A stretch of DNA of 5,172 nucleotides from contig CAJVCJ010000086.1 in assembly GCA_910595855.1 (NCBI GenBank), positions 1 to 5,172 of the forward strand, in the 5' to 3' direction. A program made the position numbers and the translations under genes. Under the pieces are notes generated by a model. The model was not told where the DNA came from. It did not search any database and saw only the letters and a list, made by a program, of their open reading frames with translations. Positions 1 to 5,172 of this stretch are shown piece after piece. The DNA comes from Candidatus Thioglobus vulcanius. Lineage in GTDB: Bacteria; Pseudomonadota; Gammaproteobacteria; PS1; Pseudothioglobaceae. Numbering within the stretch: the stretch's first letter is position 1; every line of letters starts with the position of its first letter.

Positions 1-1539
1 CTACCCATTGAGTATGATTCAAAATCTAAGCCGGTCGATCCAAGACTTGAGCGTTATCGTACGCTTTCTAAAAAAGTAGCTGATTTTTACACTAATCAAC
101 TTCGTAACTCACCTGCAAAAGACAAAGCCGTAAACTATGCCAAGGCGCGCGGTATTAGTGGAGAAATTGCCAAACGATTTGAGCTTGGTTTTGCCTCTCC
201 AGGCAATAAAGATTTAATGCTTAATTTTGAAAATACTGAGCAAGATATTGCTGACCTTAAAACACTAGGATTAATCAAAGAAGGTCAGTATGGAGATTAT
301 GATTTTTTTCGTGATCGACTTATGTTTCCAATACATAATAGTAAAGGCAATGTAATTGCATTTGGTGGCAGGGCGTTTGACAATGATGCCAAAGCAAAAT
401 ATTTAAACTCTTCAGAAAGTGTCATTTTTTCAAAGTCTAGAGAGTTATACGGATTGCATCATGCTCGTAAATACTCCAGAGCCATGGATTATATTTTGGT
501 TGTTGAAGGTTATATGGATGTAGTGGCAATGCATCAAGCTGGCATTACTAAAGTGGTTGCTACATTAGGCACGGCAACTTCTGCTGAGCATCTACTTATT
601 TTGATGCGTACTACTAATGTCGTGGTATTTTGTTTTGATGGCGATGAAGCGGGACGCTCTGCAGCATGGAAGGCGTTAAAAATTACCTTGCCGCTAACTA
701 AGGCCGGTGTTACATTTAAATTCTTATTTTTACCTGATGGCGAAGATCCAGATTCATTGGTTAAAAAAGAGTCTGCCAAGGCATTTGAAGACCGTATTGA
801 CGTGGCTCAGCCTTTGTCGCAGTTTTTGTTTGATCATATTAGGTCTAAAGTAGCTTTTGACACTATTGAAGGTAAGACTCAATTTTTAGAGCAAGTTTCA
901 GTGTTGATTAAAACAGTGAATTATGAAGTTTATCAGCAGCAGCTAGTTGATGGTGTTGCTCAAATTGTAGGTCAGAGTGTTGATCAAGTACGAGTTATTT
1001 TCGATCAAGAGGCGCCTCAACCCCAAGAGCAACCTGCTGTATATATTGATACACAGGCTAACTATGAAAACCATGAAGAAGTAGATTTCCATGATTTTTC
1101 TGATCATACAGATTTTAAACCTACACCAGTTGTTAAGCCCAGCAATATGAAAGCACTGATGTCAAAAATGATTACCTTGGTGCTTAATTACCCAATTTTG
1201 GCTGATGCAACCGCAGAAGTTAGGGTGCGTACAATTGATAATACTGAAGTATTGTTAGAATTGATTAGATCGGCGCAAATAGATGAAAATATTTCTCAAT
1301 TGGAGTTAATTAAGCCGTTTCAGAATAAGCAAGGTATTTTTAGACGTTTGAATGAGTTGTGTGCACTTGAGCCATTTTTAAGTGAAACTCAAGCACGAGA
1401 AGAATTTTTATCTATTTTAAATTCAATCGAAAGACAGCAAAAGGGTCGACATATAAAAGCCTCTATTCACCATGCACATACATTAGAAGAGCAACAGGAA
1501 ATCATGCAAGGGATTTTAAAAAGTAAGCGCAAGCCTTAG
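1..1539 (+). CDS. dnaG: DNA primase DnaG, 5'-truncated by the window edge
   Basis: DnaG synthesises the short RNA primers that start leading-strand and Okazaki-fragment synthesis, working with the DnaB helicase at the fork. The frame is open from base 1, so the ATG at 217 is internal and not the start. 512 residues are visible. Matching the catalytic acids to E. coli DnaG suggests about 96 residues are missing, namely the zinc-binding domain. Visible in order are the basic RDRLMFPI and GGRAF motifs of the RNA polymerase core (bases 310-390), the TOPRIM glutamate in EGYMDVV (base 505), the DGDEAGR motif (base 637) and PDGEDPDS (acids at bases 745 and 751). Their spacings equal E. coli E265, D309, D345 and D347, so the active site looks intact. 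A Gln/Pro then Asp/His-rich linker (about bases 1003-1146) leads to a weakly conserved C-terminal region of about 130 residues, the expected DnaB-binding domain. The full protein would be about 608 residues, against 581 in E. coli. No rpoD follows; the next gene is convergent. Confidence 0.97.
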   Translation, partial: LPIEYDSKSKPVDPRLERYRTLSKKVADFYTNQLRNSPAKDKAVNYAKARGISGEIAKRFELGFASPGNKDLMLNFENTEQDIADLKTLGLIKEGQYGDYDFFRDRLMFPIHNSKGNVIAFGGRAFDNDAKAKYLNSSESVIFSKSRELYGLHHARKYSRAMDYILVVEGYMDVVAMHQAGITKVVATLGTATSAEHLLILMRTTNVVVFCFDGDEAGRSAAWKALKITLPLTKAGVTFKFLFLPDGEDPDSLVKKESAKAFEDRIDVAQPLSQFLFDHIRSKVAFDTIEGKTQFLEQVSVLIKTVNYEVYQQQLVDGVAQIVGQSVDQVRVIFDQEAPQPQEQPAVYIDTQANYENHEEVDFHDFSDHTDFKPTPVVKPSNMKALMSKMITLVLNYPILADATAEVRVRTIDNTEVLLELIRSAQIDENISQLELIKPFQNKQGIFRRLNELCALEPFLSETQAREEFLSILNSIERQQKGRHIKASIHHAHTLEEQQEIMQGILKSKRKP

Positions 1540-1551
1540 TTACCTTAGGCT
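1532..1551. terminator. Imperfect inverted repeat over the dnaG/ftsI stop codons, possible bidirectional terminator
   Basis: AGCCT-T-AG at 1532-1539 pairs with CT-T-AGGCT at 1544-1551 around a 4-base loop, giving seven base pairs with one T-T mismatch. The symmetry brackets the abutting stop codons of the two convergent genes, where a shared terminator would be expected. Neither strand has a U-tract directly after the stem. On the minus strand a run of five T lies about 10 bases further on, inside the dnaG end. It is therefore a weak candidate for an intrinsic terminator. It may be only a pause or processing hairpin, or a chance result of stop-codon symmetry. Confidence 0.3.
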
Positions 1552-3414
1552 AACTTGAATACTATCATCATTGGTTAAGATGCGTTCCATGGTGTTACTA
1601 AATACAATTGCAGCAGAGTTTGAGCCTTCACAGCTACTAAACTTCTCCGGATGGTAGTAGTTATAACATTTTTTTGGATAATCCAATCTTACCGCCATAA
1701 TATATTTAGGCTTTATTACCGGCACGAACCCGGTGAAGAATGTCCGTTTAGCGCCATCTTTATGATATCTACCATTAACAACCATCTCCGCAGTGCCTGT
1801 TTTTCCAGCAACATCATAGCCTTTGACTCTCGCTCTATAGCCAGAGCCATCCCAAGAGGCTACAGAATCTAATAAAGTTGCAATTTTATTGGTTGTTTTT
1901 TTACTAAAAACTTGTGTATTTAGCTCGTAGGTAGGCATGTTTTTAACCAATTTTAGTGGTGGAATTGCACCATCATTAGCAAAGACCAAATACGCCCGAG
2001 CTAGTTGTGCTAGATTTGTTTCCATCGGGCCATGACCAAAAGATAGGGTGCGTTTATCGGCCAGAGCCCAAGAATAAAAATGCCGTAAAGAACCTGAATT
2101 TTCAATGCTAGGAATTAATCCCAAAGGATGGCTAAAACCTAACTTACTCCAAGTGCTATACATGTCTTCCTTGCTAAGGCGTTCAGAGACGTTAACAGTG
2201 CCTAAATTGTGAGATTTTTGCAAGATCTTTTTAACCGTAATGGCATCGCCATATTTTCTAACTTTTTTAGTGCTTTTTAAATGACCAATTGATTTACTAA
2301 CATCAATCAATTCATCTTCTTCGGCAGTGATTTCCCCCTGATCAAGTGCTAACAGCATAGTGAATGGCTTCATGGTTGAGCCTGGCTCTACTTTGTCTGA
2401 TAATACTCGATTACGATAATGACTTGGATTGTAAAGGCTTTTGTCATTCGGATTATCGGCGGGGTAGTTAACCATGGCGAGTACCTCGCCATTTGGCGAT
2501 AGTATGATGGCAGAGCCAGAATCAGCCTCGTGTTTTAGTACAGATTTTTTAATTGCCGCATAGGCATGAAATTGAATATCAGTGTCAATGGTGAGTTCGA
2601 TATTTTGTCCGTGACTGAGCTCACTTTCAATTGTTGGGTTGAAATAAGCATGATCAGTTTTAAAATTTAAAGTGGTTTTTCCATTTGTACCTGCCAATAT
2701 ATTTTCAAACTCACTTTCAATACCAGAGCCACCTTTATTCTCTGCATTAACACGCCCTAATAGTGGTGCCATTGAGGCAGATTTTGGATAGTAGCGCTGA
2801 GTATCTTGTTGTAAAACAACACCTTGACCAACTCTTCTTTTTCTACATTTTTCAACAACAATTTGTTCACCTTTAACATTTTGCCAGTGCACTGCATTTA
2901 ACGCTTTGTCGATTAGGCTAATTTTGGCATTAATGGTTTCGTTGCTACATACCTTTATTCTTTGTTTTTTAAAGGCGATTAGATTAATGAGAATTGGACT
3001 AGTAAGTGTTAGATTTTTTTTAATTGGTAGATAGCGAGATTTTATTTTTCTTTTTTTAGCGATCAGTGTGCTTAACCTCTCTTCATTCATGTCTAACGCT
3101 TTAGCTAAGTCTGGAATAAACGCAGCGTGAATAAGCATGGGGTCTAGTATTACTCGCTTAAGTAGTCTAGAGCTTGCCAATATATTGCCGTGCCTATCTA
3201 AAATATCCCCTCTTCGGGCTACATTAGTTTGTATGTTACTTGCTTGTTTTGCCGCTCTTTCTTGAATTGATTGCTCTTGACTGTCAATTGTTGACACAGA
3301 AATGGCATGATAAGAAAAAAGACCAAAGAGACTAACAAATACAAATTTAACAAACCCTTGGCGACGCCAGAACCCTTGTACTTTGGTAAATTTTGGAAAG
3401 GCCTTTAATGTCAT
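1540..3414 (-). CDS. ftsI: Septal peptidoglycan transpeptidase FtsI (penicillin-binding protein 3)
   Basis: FtsI is the class B penicillin-binding protein that crosslinks septal peptidoglycan during division, acting in the periplasm with FtsW and activated by FtsQLB. The 624-residue protein has a short basic cytoplasmic N-terminus, one membrane anchor at about residues 22-40, and the RGDILDRHG motif of the pedestal domain near residue 68. The transpeptidase motifs are complete: STMK with nucleophile S346, SHN at 401-403, and KTGT at 538-541. Spacing is close to E. coli PBP3 (S307, SSN 359, KTG 494). The protein is about 36 residues longer than E. coli PBP3 (588). The excess lies before S346, mainly around residues 150-198, a Lys/Arg-rich stretch holding C156 and C190. 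The only other cysteines are C583 and C595. The start overlaps the ftsL stop as ATGA, which supports both the start and translational coupling. A weak purine-rich AAAGGCAGG lies upstream. SpoVD/PBP2-type class B enzymes are the alternative, but the ftsL neighbour favours FtsI. Confidence 0.96.
   Translation of the reverse strand: MTLKAFPKFTKVQGFWRRQGFVKFVFVSLFGLFSYHAISVSTIDSQEQSIQERAAKQASNIQTNVARRGDILDRHGNILASSRLLKRVILDPMLIHAAFIPDLAKALDMNEERLSTLIAKKRKIKSRYLPIKKNLTLTSPILINLIAFKKQRIKVCSNETINAKISLIDKALNAVHWQNVKGEQIVVEKCRKRRVGQGVVLQQDTQRYYPKSASMAPLLGRVNAENKGGSGIESEFENILAGTNGKTTLNFKTDHAYFNPTIESELSHGQNIELTIDTDIQFHAYAAIKKSVLKHEADSGSAIILSPNGEVLAMVNYPADNPNDKSLYNPSHYRNRVLSDKVEPGSTMKPFTMLLALDQGEITAEEDELIDVSKSIGHLKSTKKVRKYGDAITVKKILQKSHNLGTVNVSERLSKEDMYSTWSKLGFSHPLGLIPSIENSGSLRHFYSWALADKRTLSFGHGPMETNLAQLARAYLVFANDGAIPPLKLVKNMPTYELNTQVFSKKTTNKIATLLDSVASWDGSGYRARVKGYDVAGKTGTAEMVVNGRYHKDGAKRTFFTGFVPVIKPKYIMAVRLDYPKKCYNYYHPEKFSSCEGSNSAAIVFSNTMERILTNDDSIQVSLR
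3411..3414 (-). other. ATGA stop/start overlap, ftsL to ftsI
   Basis: The TGA of ftsL and the ATG of ftsI share the bases ATGA on the minus strand. This arrangement typically supports re-initiation by the same ribosome and so matched output of FtsL and FtsI, which act in one complex. A weak AAAGGCAGG lies about 10 bases before the ftsI start. Confidence 0.9.
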
Positions 3415-3704
3415 AACGAAAGCCTGCCTTTATACCATATGCCCCAATCTTTTGATTCAAGCTCTTTCAATCCTAATTGAGTTAATGCAACATCTTTAAT
3501 TTCTTCACCGCTTAGTATTTGTGAGCGCTCACTTAATAGTTGTTTGTTTAAAGAGACAATTTGATGATTTTTAATGCTTTCACTTTTAACATCTTTATAC
3601 AATGTTCTGATTTGATGGTGCCATGAAATAGTCAGTATACTAAGTCCGATAACACTACTTAGCAAAATTAAATTAAGCTTAAGTTTGTTAATAGAAAATT
3701 TCAT
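3411..3704 (-). CDS. ftsL: Cell division protein FtsL
   Basis: FtsL is a small bitopic membrane protein that forms the FtsQLB complex and transmits the signal that activates septal FtsW-FtsI. The 97-residue protein has a short basic N-terminus (MKFSINKLK), a membrane segment at about residues 10-28, and a polar helical stretch at about 30-65 suited to the coiled coil with FtsB. It ends in a typical FtsL tail with EEIKDVALTQLGL near residues 67-79. It is shorter than the E. coli protein (121 residues), mainly at the N-terminus, which is common in the family. Sequence conservation in FtsL is low, so the call rests on topology, size and position between rsmH and ftsI. ATGA overlaps at both ends (start with the rsmH stop, stop with the ftsI start) fix its boundaries. 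No clear Shine-Dalgarno precedes the start, so translation probably depends on ribosomes finishing rsmH. Confidence 0.9.
   Translation of the reverse strand: MKFSINKLKLNLILLSSVIGLSILTISWHHQIRTLYKDVKSESIKNHQIVSLNKQLLSERSQILSGEEIKDVALTQLGLKELESKDWGIWYKGRLSL
3701..3704 (-). other. ATGA stop/start overlap, rsmH to ftsL
   Basis: The rsmH stop TGA and the ftsL start ATG share four bases. The preceding bases (AAAAATCAACT) contain no recognisable Shine-Dalgarno, so ftsL translation probably relies on coupling to rsmH. Confidence 0.9.
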
Positions 3705-4630
3705 AGTTGATTTTTACTTGCAACTCTTAAAATAGCACTACGTGAACGTTTGTTAAATTTAACTTCATCTTTACTGGCAAACTTTTTACCCAGATCTTTA
3801 AATGGCATTTTTTCAATTGCCTGGTTAAAAATAGGTAGACCTTTTGGCAAGCTTTTTTGCCTTGAATTTTTTTGAATAAAGCGTTTTACAATTCGATCTT
3901 CAATGGAGTGAAAGCTAATAATAGATAATCGTCCATCTACTGCAAGAATTTGTTTTGAGTGTTCAAGTGTATCGGTTAGCTGTTTAAGCTCTTGATTGAT
4001 AAAAATACGTATGGCTTGAAAGGTGCGTGTCGCTGGATGTTTCTTCTTTTGCCCTCTAACAACCTCACTGACAATATTTGCTAACTGTAGTGTTGTTTCT
4101 AGTGGCTGCTCAAGCTGAAATCTTTTAATGCGACTGGCAATGTGTCGAGATTTTTTCTCATCGCCAAATTCATAAATAACATTGGCAATTTCTTCCTCAT
4201 TTGCAGTTGCTAGCCATTGTGCAGCGCTTAATCCAGAAGTTTGATTCATGCGCATATCTAACGGACCTTCATTATTAAAACTAAAGCCGCGATCTGCATT
4301 ATCGAGTTGAGGTGATGAAACGCCTAAATCCATTAGAATGCCATTTATTTTTCCACTCAATCCTAACTCTTCGATAATATTGTGCATTTGCGCAAAAGGA
4401 CTGTGAATTAGAGTTAACCGAGGATCATTAAATTTTTCCTGTGCGTATTTAATTGCACTAAGGTCTTGATCAAAGGCGATTAATCGAGCCTTATCACTAA
4501 GGCGATCTAAAATACCTTGAGAGTGTCCACCACGACCAAACGTGGCATCAATATAAATACCATCTTCAATTAAATTTAATCCATCGATTGATTCATCAAA
4601 CATCACAGATTGGTGATGATTAGAAATCAT
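3701..4630 (-). CDS. rsmH: 16S rRNA (cytosine(1402)-N(4))-methyltransferase RsmH (MraW)
   Basis: RsmH uses S-adenosylmethionine to methylate N4 of C1402 in the 16S rRNA decoding centre, in the cytoplasm. The 309-residue protein matches the family length (313 in E. coli). It shows an N-terminal HQSVMFDESIDGL, the SAM-binding motif YIDATFGRGGHS (residues 26-37), an acidic SAM-ribose loop AFDQD (52-56), MDLGVSSPQLD (100-110), RGFSF and GPLDMRM (114-128), ATRTFQAIRIFIN (200-212), ISFHSIEDRIVK (238-249) and a C-terminal NKRSRSAILRV (293-303). All family hallmarks appear intact. The start ATG overlaps the mraZ stop by ATGA, and the alignment of MISNHHQSV with the E. coli N-terminus supports it. GAGG about 15 bases upstream is rather distant for a Shine-Dalgarno, so coupling to mraZ is likely. 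Its place as second gene of the dcw cluster is the standard one. Confidence 0.98.
   Translation of the reverse strand: MISNHHQSVMFDESIDGLNLIEDGIYIDATFGRGGHSQGILDRLSDKARLIAFDQDLSAIKYAQEKFNDPRLTLIHSPFAQMHNIIEELGLSGKINGILMDLGVSSPQLDNADRGFSFNNEGPLDMRMNQTSGLSAAQWLATANEEEIANVIYEFGDEKKSRHIASRIKRFQLEQPLETTLQLANIVSEVVRGQKKKHPATRTFQAIRIFINQELKQLTDTLEHSKQILAVDGRLSIISFHSIEDRIVKRFIQKNSRQKSLPKGLPIFNQAIEKMPFKDLGKKFASKDEVKFNKRSRSAILRVASKNQL
4627..4630 (-). other. ATGA stop/start overlap, mraZ to rsmH
   Basis: The mraZ stop TGA and the rsmH start ATG share four bases, the first of three identical junctions in this operon. It supports co-transcription and translational coupling from mraZ onward. Confidence 0.9.
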
Positions 4631-5079
4631 AATGACAGTTGAGCAACCTCAGCTGGAATTTCTTCGTCTTTGCTTAATTCATCTAAATTACTAAGCTGTT
4701 CATTCCAGGTATCCTCATCCCATAATTCAAAATTATGACCTTGGCCACTCATGATGATTTTCTTGCCAATTTTTGCGTAATCTCTTAATGTGCTAGGAAT
4801 TAGAATGCGCGCTGCCTTGTCCAACTCGCAATCTGTTGCATGTCCAATAAGTTTGCGCTTTAGGCGTTTTGTGTGAATATTTAAAGATGGCAGTGCGCTA
4901 ACTTTTTCTTCTAGCGCTTGCCAATCTTTTAAAGGGTACAACAACAAGCAGTTGTCATCTGGGTGAATACTGAGCACCATCTGTCCTGAGCAAATTTCTT
5001 CAATTTGCGTCTGGTGACGTGTGGGAATTTTCACTCTTCCCTTTGCGTCAACGGTTAAGTTGTGTACCCCTCTGAACAT
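4627..5079 (-). CDS. mraZ: Transcriptional regulator MraZ
   Basis: MraZ is a ring-forming DNA-binding protein of the SpoVT/AbrB-like fold that represses or tunes the division and cell wall (dcw) operon it heads. The 150-residue protein (152 in E. coli) has the expected two repeats, each with its DxxxR signature: DAKGR at residues 11-15 followed by VKIP, and DKAAR at 87-91 followed by ILIP. The N-terminus MFRGVHNLTVDAKGR aligns directly with E. coli MraZ, and an in-frame stop lies five codons upstream, so the start is secure. The usual G-rich Shine-Dalgarno is not visible before it; the leader reads CAATCTATAAAA. In E. coli MraZ binds tandem TGGG repeats ahead of its gene. Only one TGGG (complement of 5111-5114) is present in the 93 visible upstream bases, so any operator array must lie further upstream or differ here. 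Confidence 0.96.
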   Translation of the reverse strand: MFRGVHNLTVDAKGRVKIPTRHQTQIEEICSGQMVLSIHPDDNCLLLYPLKDWQALEEKVSALPSLNIHTKRLKRKLIGHATDCELDKAARILIPSTLRDYAKIGKKIIMSGQGHNFELWDEDTWNEQLSNLDELSKDEEIPAEVAQLSL

Positions 5080-5091
5080 TTTTATAGATTG

Positions 5092-5169
5092 TTATGCTAT
5101 TAATGCAAATCCCAATGATGCGATTACCACTGCTGATGTGTAAATAACTGTTTGAAATAAAACGTCCAT
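5092..5169 (-). CDS. Small hydrophobic peptide frame, or 3' end of a longer gene, upstream of mraZ
   Basis: An ATG at 5169 opens a 25-codon frame starting MDVLFQTVIYT and ending SLGFALIA before a TAA, 12 bases ahead of the mraZ start. Nearly all residues from 3 onward are hydrophobic or small, so the product would be one membrane segment with almost no loops. The frame is also open upstream of the ATG to the window edge (only one codon, AAA, is visible), so it could be the C-terminal tail of a larger membrane protein and not a gene of its own. I do not recognise the family. The MD...LFQ start vaguely recalls LivH-type ABC permease N-termini, but the match is too short to support that. A ribosome binding site cannot be judged because the sequence ends. 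Confidence 0.35.
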   Translation of the reverse strand: MDVLFQTVIYTSAVVIASLGFALIA

Positions 5170-5172
5170 TTT

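Noticed and set aside
217..219. ATG at 217 as the start of dnaG
   Set aside because: The frame is open from base 1, and the upstream codons encode recognisable DnaG sequence (YAKARGISGEIAKRFELGFASPG), so this methionine is internal.
534..779. 81-codon open frame on the minus strand
   Set aside because: It lies wholly inside the conserved TOPRIM region of dnaG, has no recognisable protein features, and is explained as antisense shadow of a real gene.
1651..1872. 73-codon open frame on the plus strand
   Set aside because: It is antisense to the conserved KTGT region of ftsI and has no independent coding support.
1540..3414. ftsI as a pseudogene because of its unusual length and poly-A tracts
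   Set aside because: The frame is uninterrupted and all three transpeptidase motifs and the membrane anchor are present with normal spacing.
5081..5086. TATAAA directly before mraZ as a -10 promoter element, with TTGCAT 16 bases upstream
   Set aside because: Transcription from it would begin inside the mraZ coding sequence, downstream of the well-supported ATG, so it cannot drive full-length mraZ.
1..5172. A novel defence, mobile or RNA-based system
   Set aside because: Nearly every base belongs to five well-known core genes. No direct-repeat array, transposase, integrase, toxin-antitoxin pair, tRNA, rRNA or long non-coding gap is visible.

Overview
This window is chromosomal core DNA, most likely from an AT-rich gammaproteobacterium (roughly 38-40% G+C by eye). 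The evidence is E. coli-like spacing of the primase catalytic residues and a dcw-cluster head in the order mraZ-rsmH-ftsL-ftsI with gammaproteobacterial-type proteins. Compact, overlapping, AT-rich genes would fit a streamlined marine or symbiotic lineage such as the SUP05/Thioglobus group. That placement is a guess from style, not a demonstrated assignment.

Layout. The plus strand from base 1 to 1539 carries the primase gene dnaG, entering from the left without its first ~96 codons (the zinc-binding domain). Its stop codon directly touches the stop codon of a minus-strand operon that fills the rest of the window. Read in its own direction (right to left), that operon is mraZ (5079-4627), rsmH (4630-3701), ftsL (3704-3411) and ftsI (3414-1540). 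Each neighbouring pair shares a 4-base ATGA stop/start overlap, so the four genes are almost certainly one transcript with coupled translation. To the right of mraZ lies a short minus-strand reading frame (5092-5169, open to the window edge). It encodes a 25-residue hydrophobic peptide, or the tail of a longer protein, ending 12 bases before mraZ.

How the genes work together. MraZ is the DNA-binding regulator of the cluster. RsmH methylates C1402 of 16S rRNA. FtsL is the divisome scaffold that, with FtsB and FtsQ, activates FtsW-FtsI. FtsI is the septal peptidoglycan transpeptidase. DnaG, on the opposite strand, makes replication primers and is not part of this unit.

I found no mobile element, CRISPR array, RNA gene or defence-like system. 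The second-look points are modest: a ~40-50 residue cysteine-bracketed insertion in the FtsI N-terminal periplasmic module, with exactly four cysteines in the whole protein arranged as two close pairs; a dcw cluster that stops after ftsI instead of continuing into murE; dnaG not followed by rpoD; stop codons that abut inside an imperfect inverted repeat; and the small hydrophobic frame upstream of mraZ.
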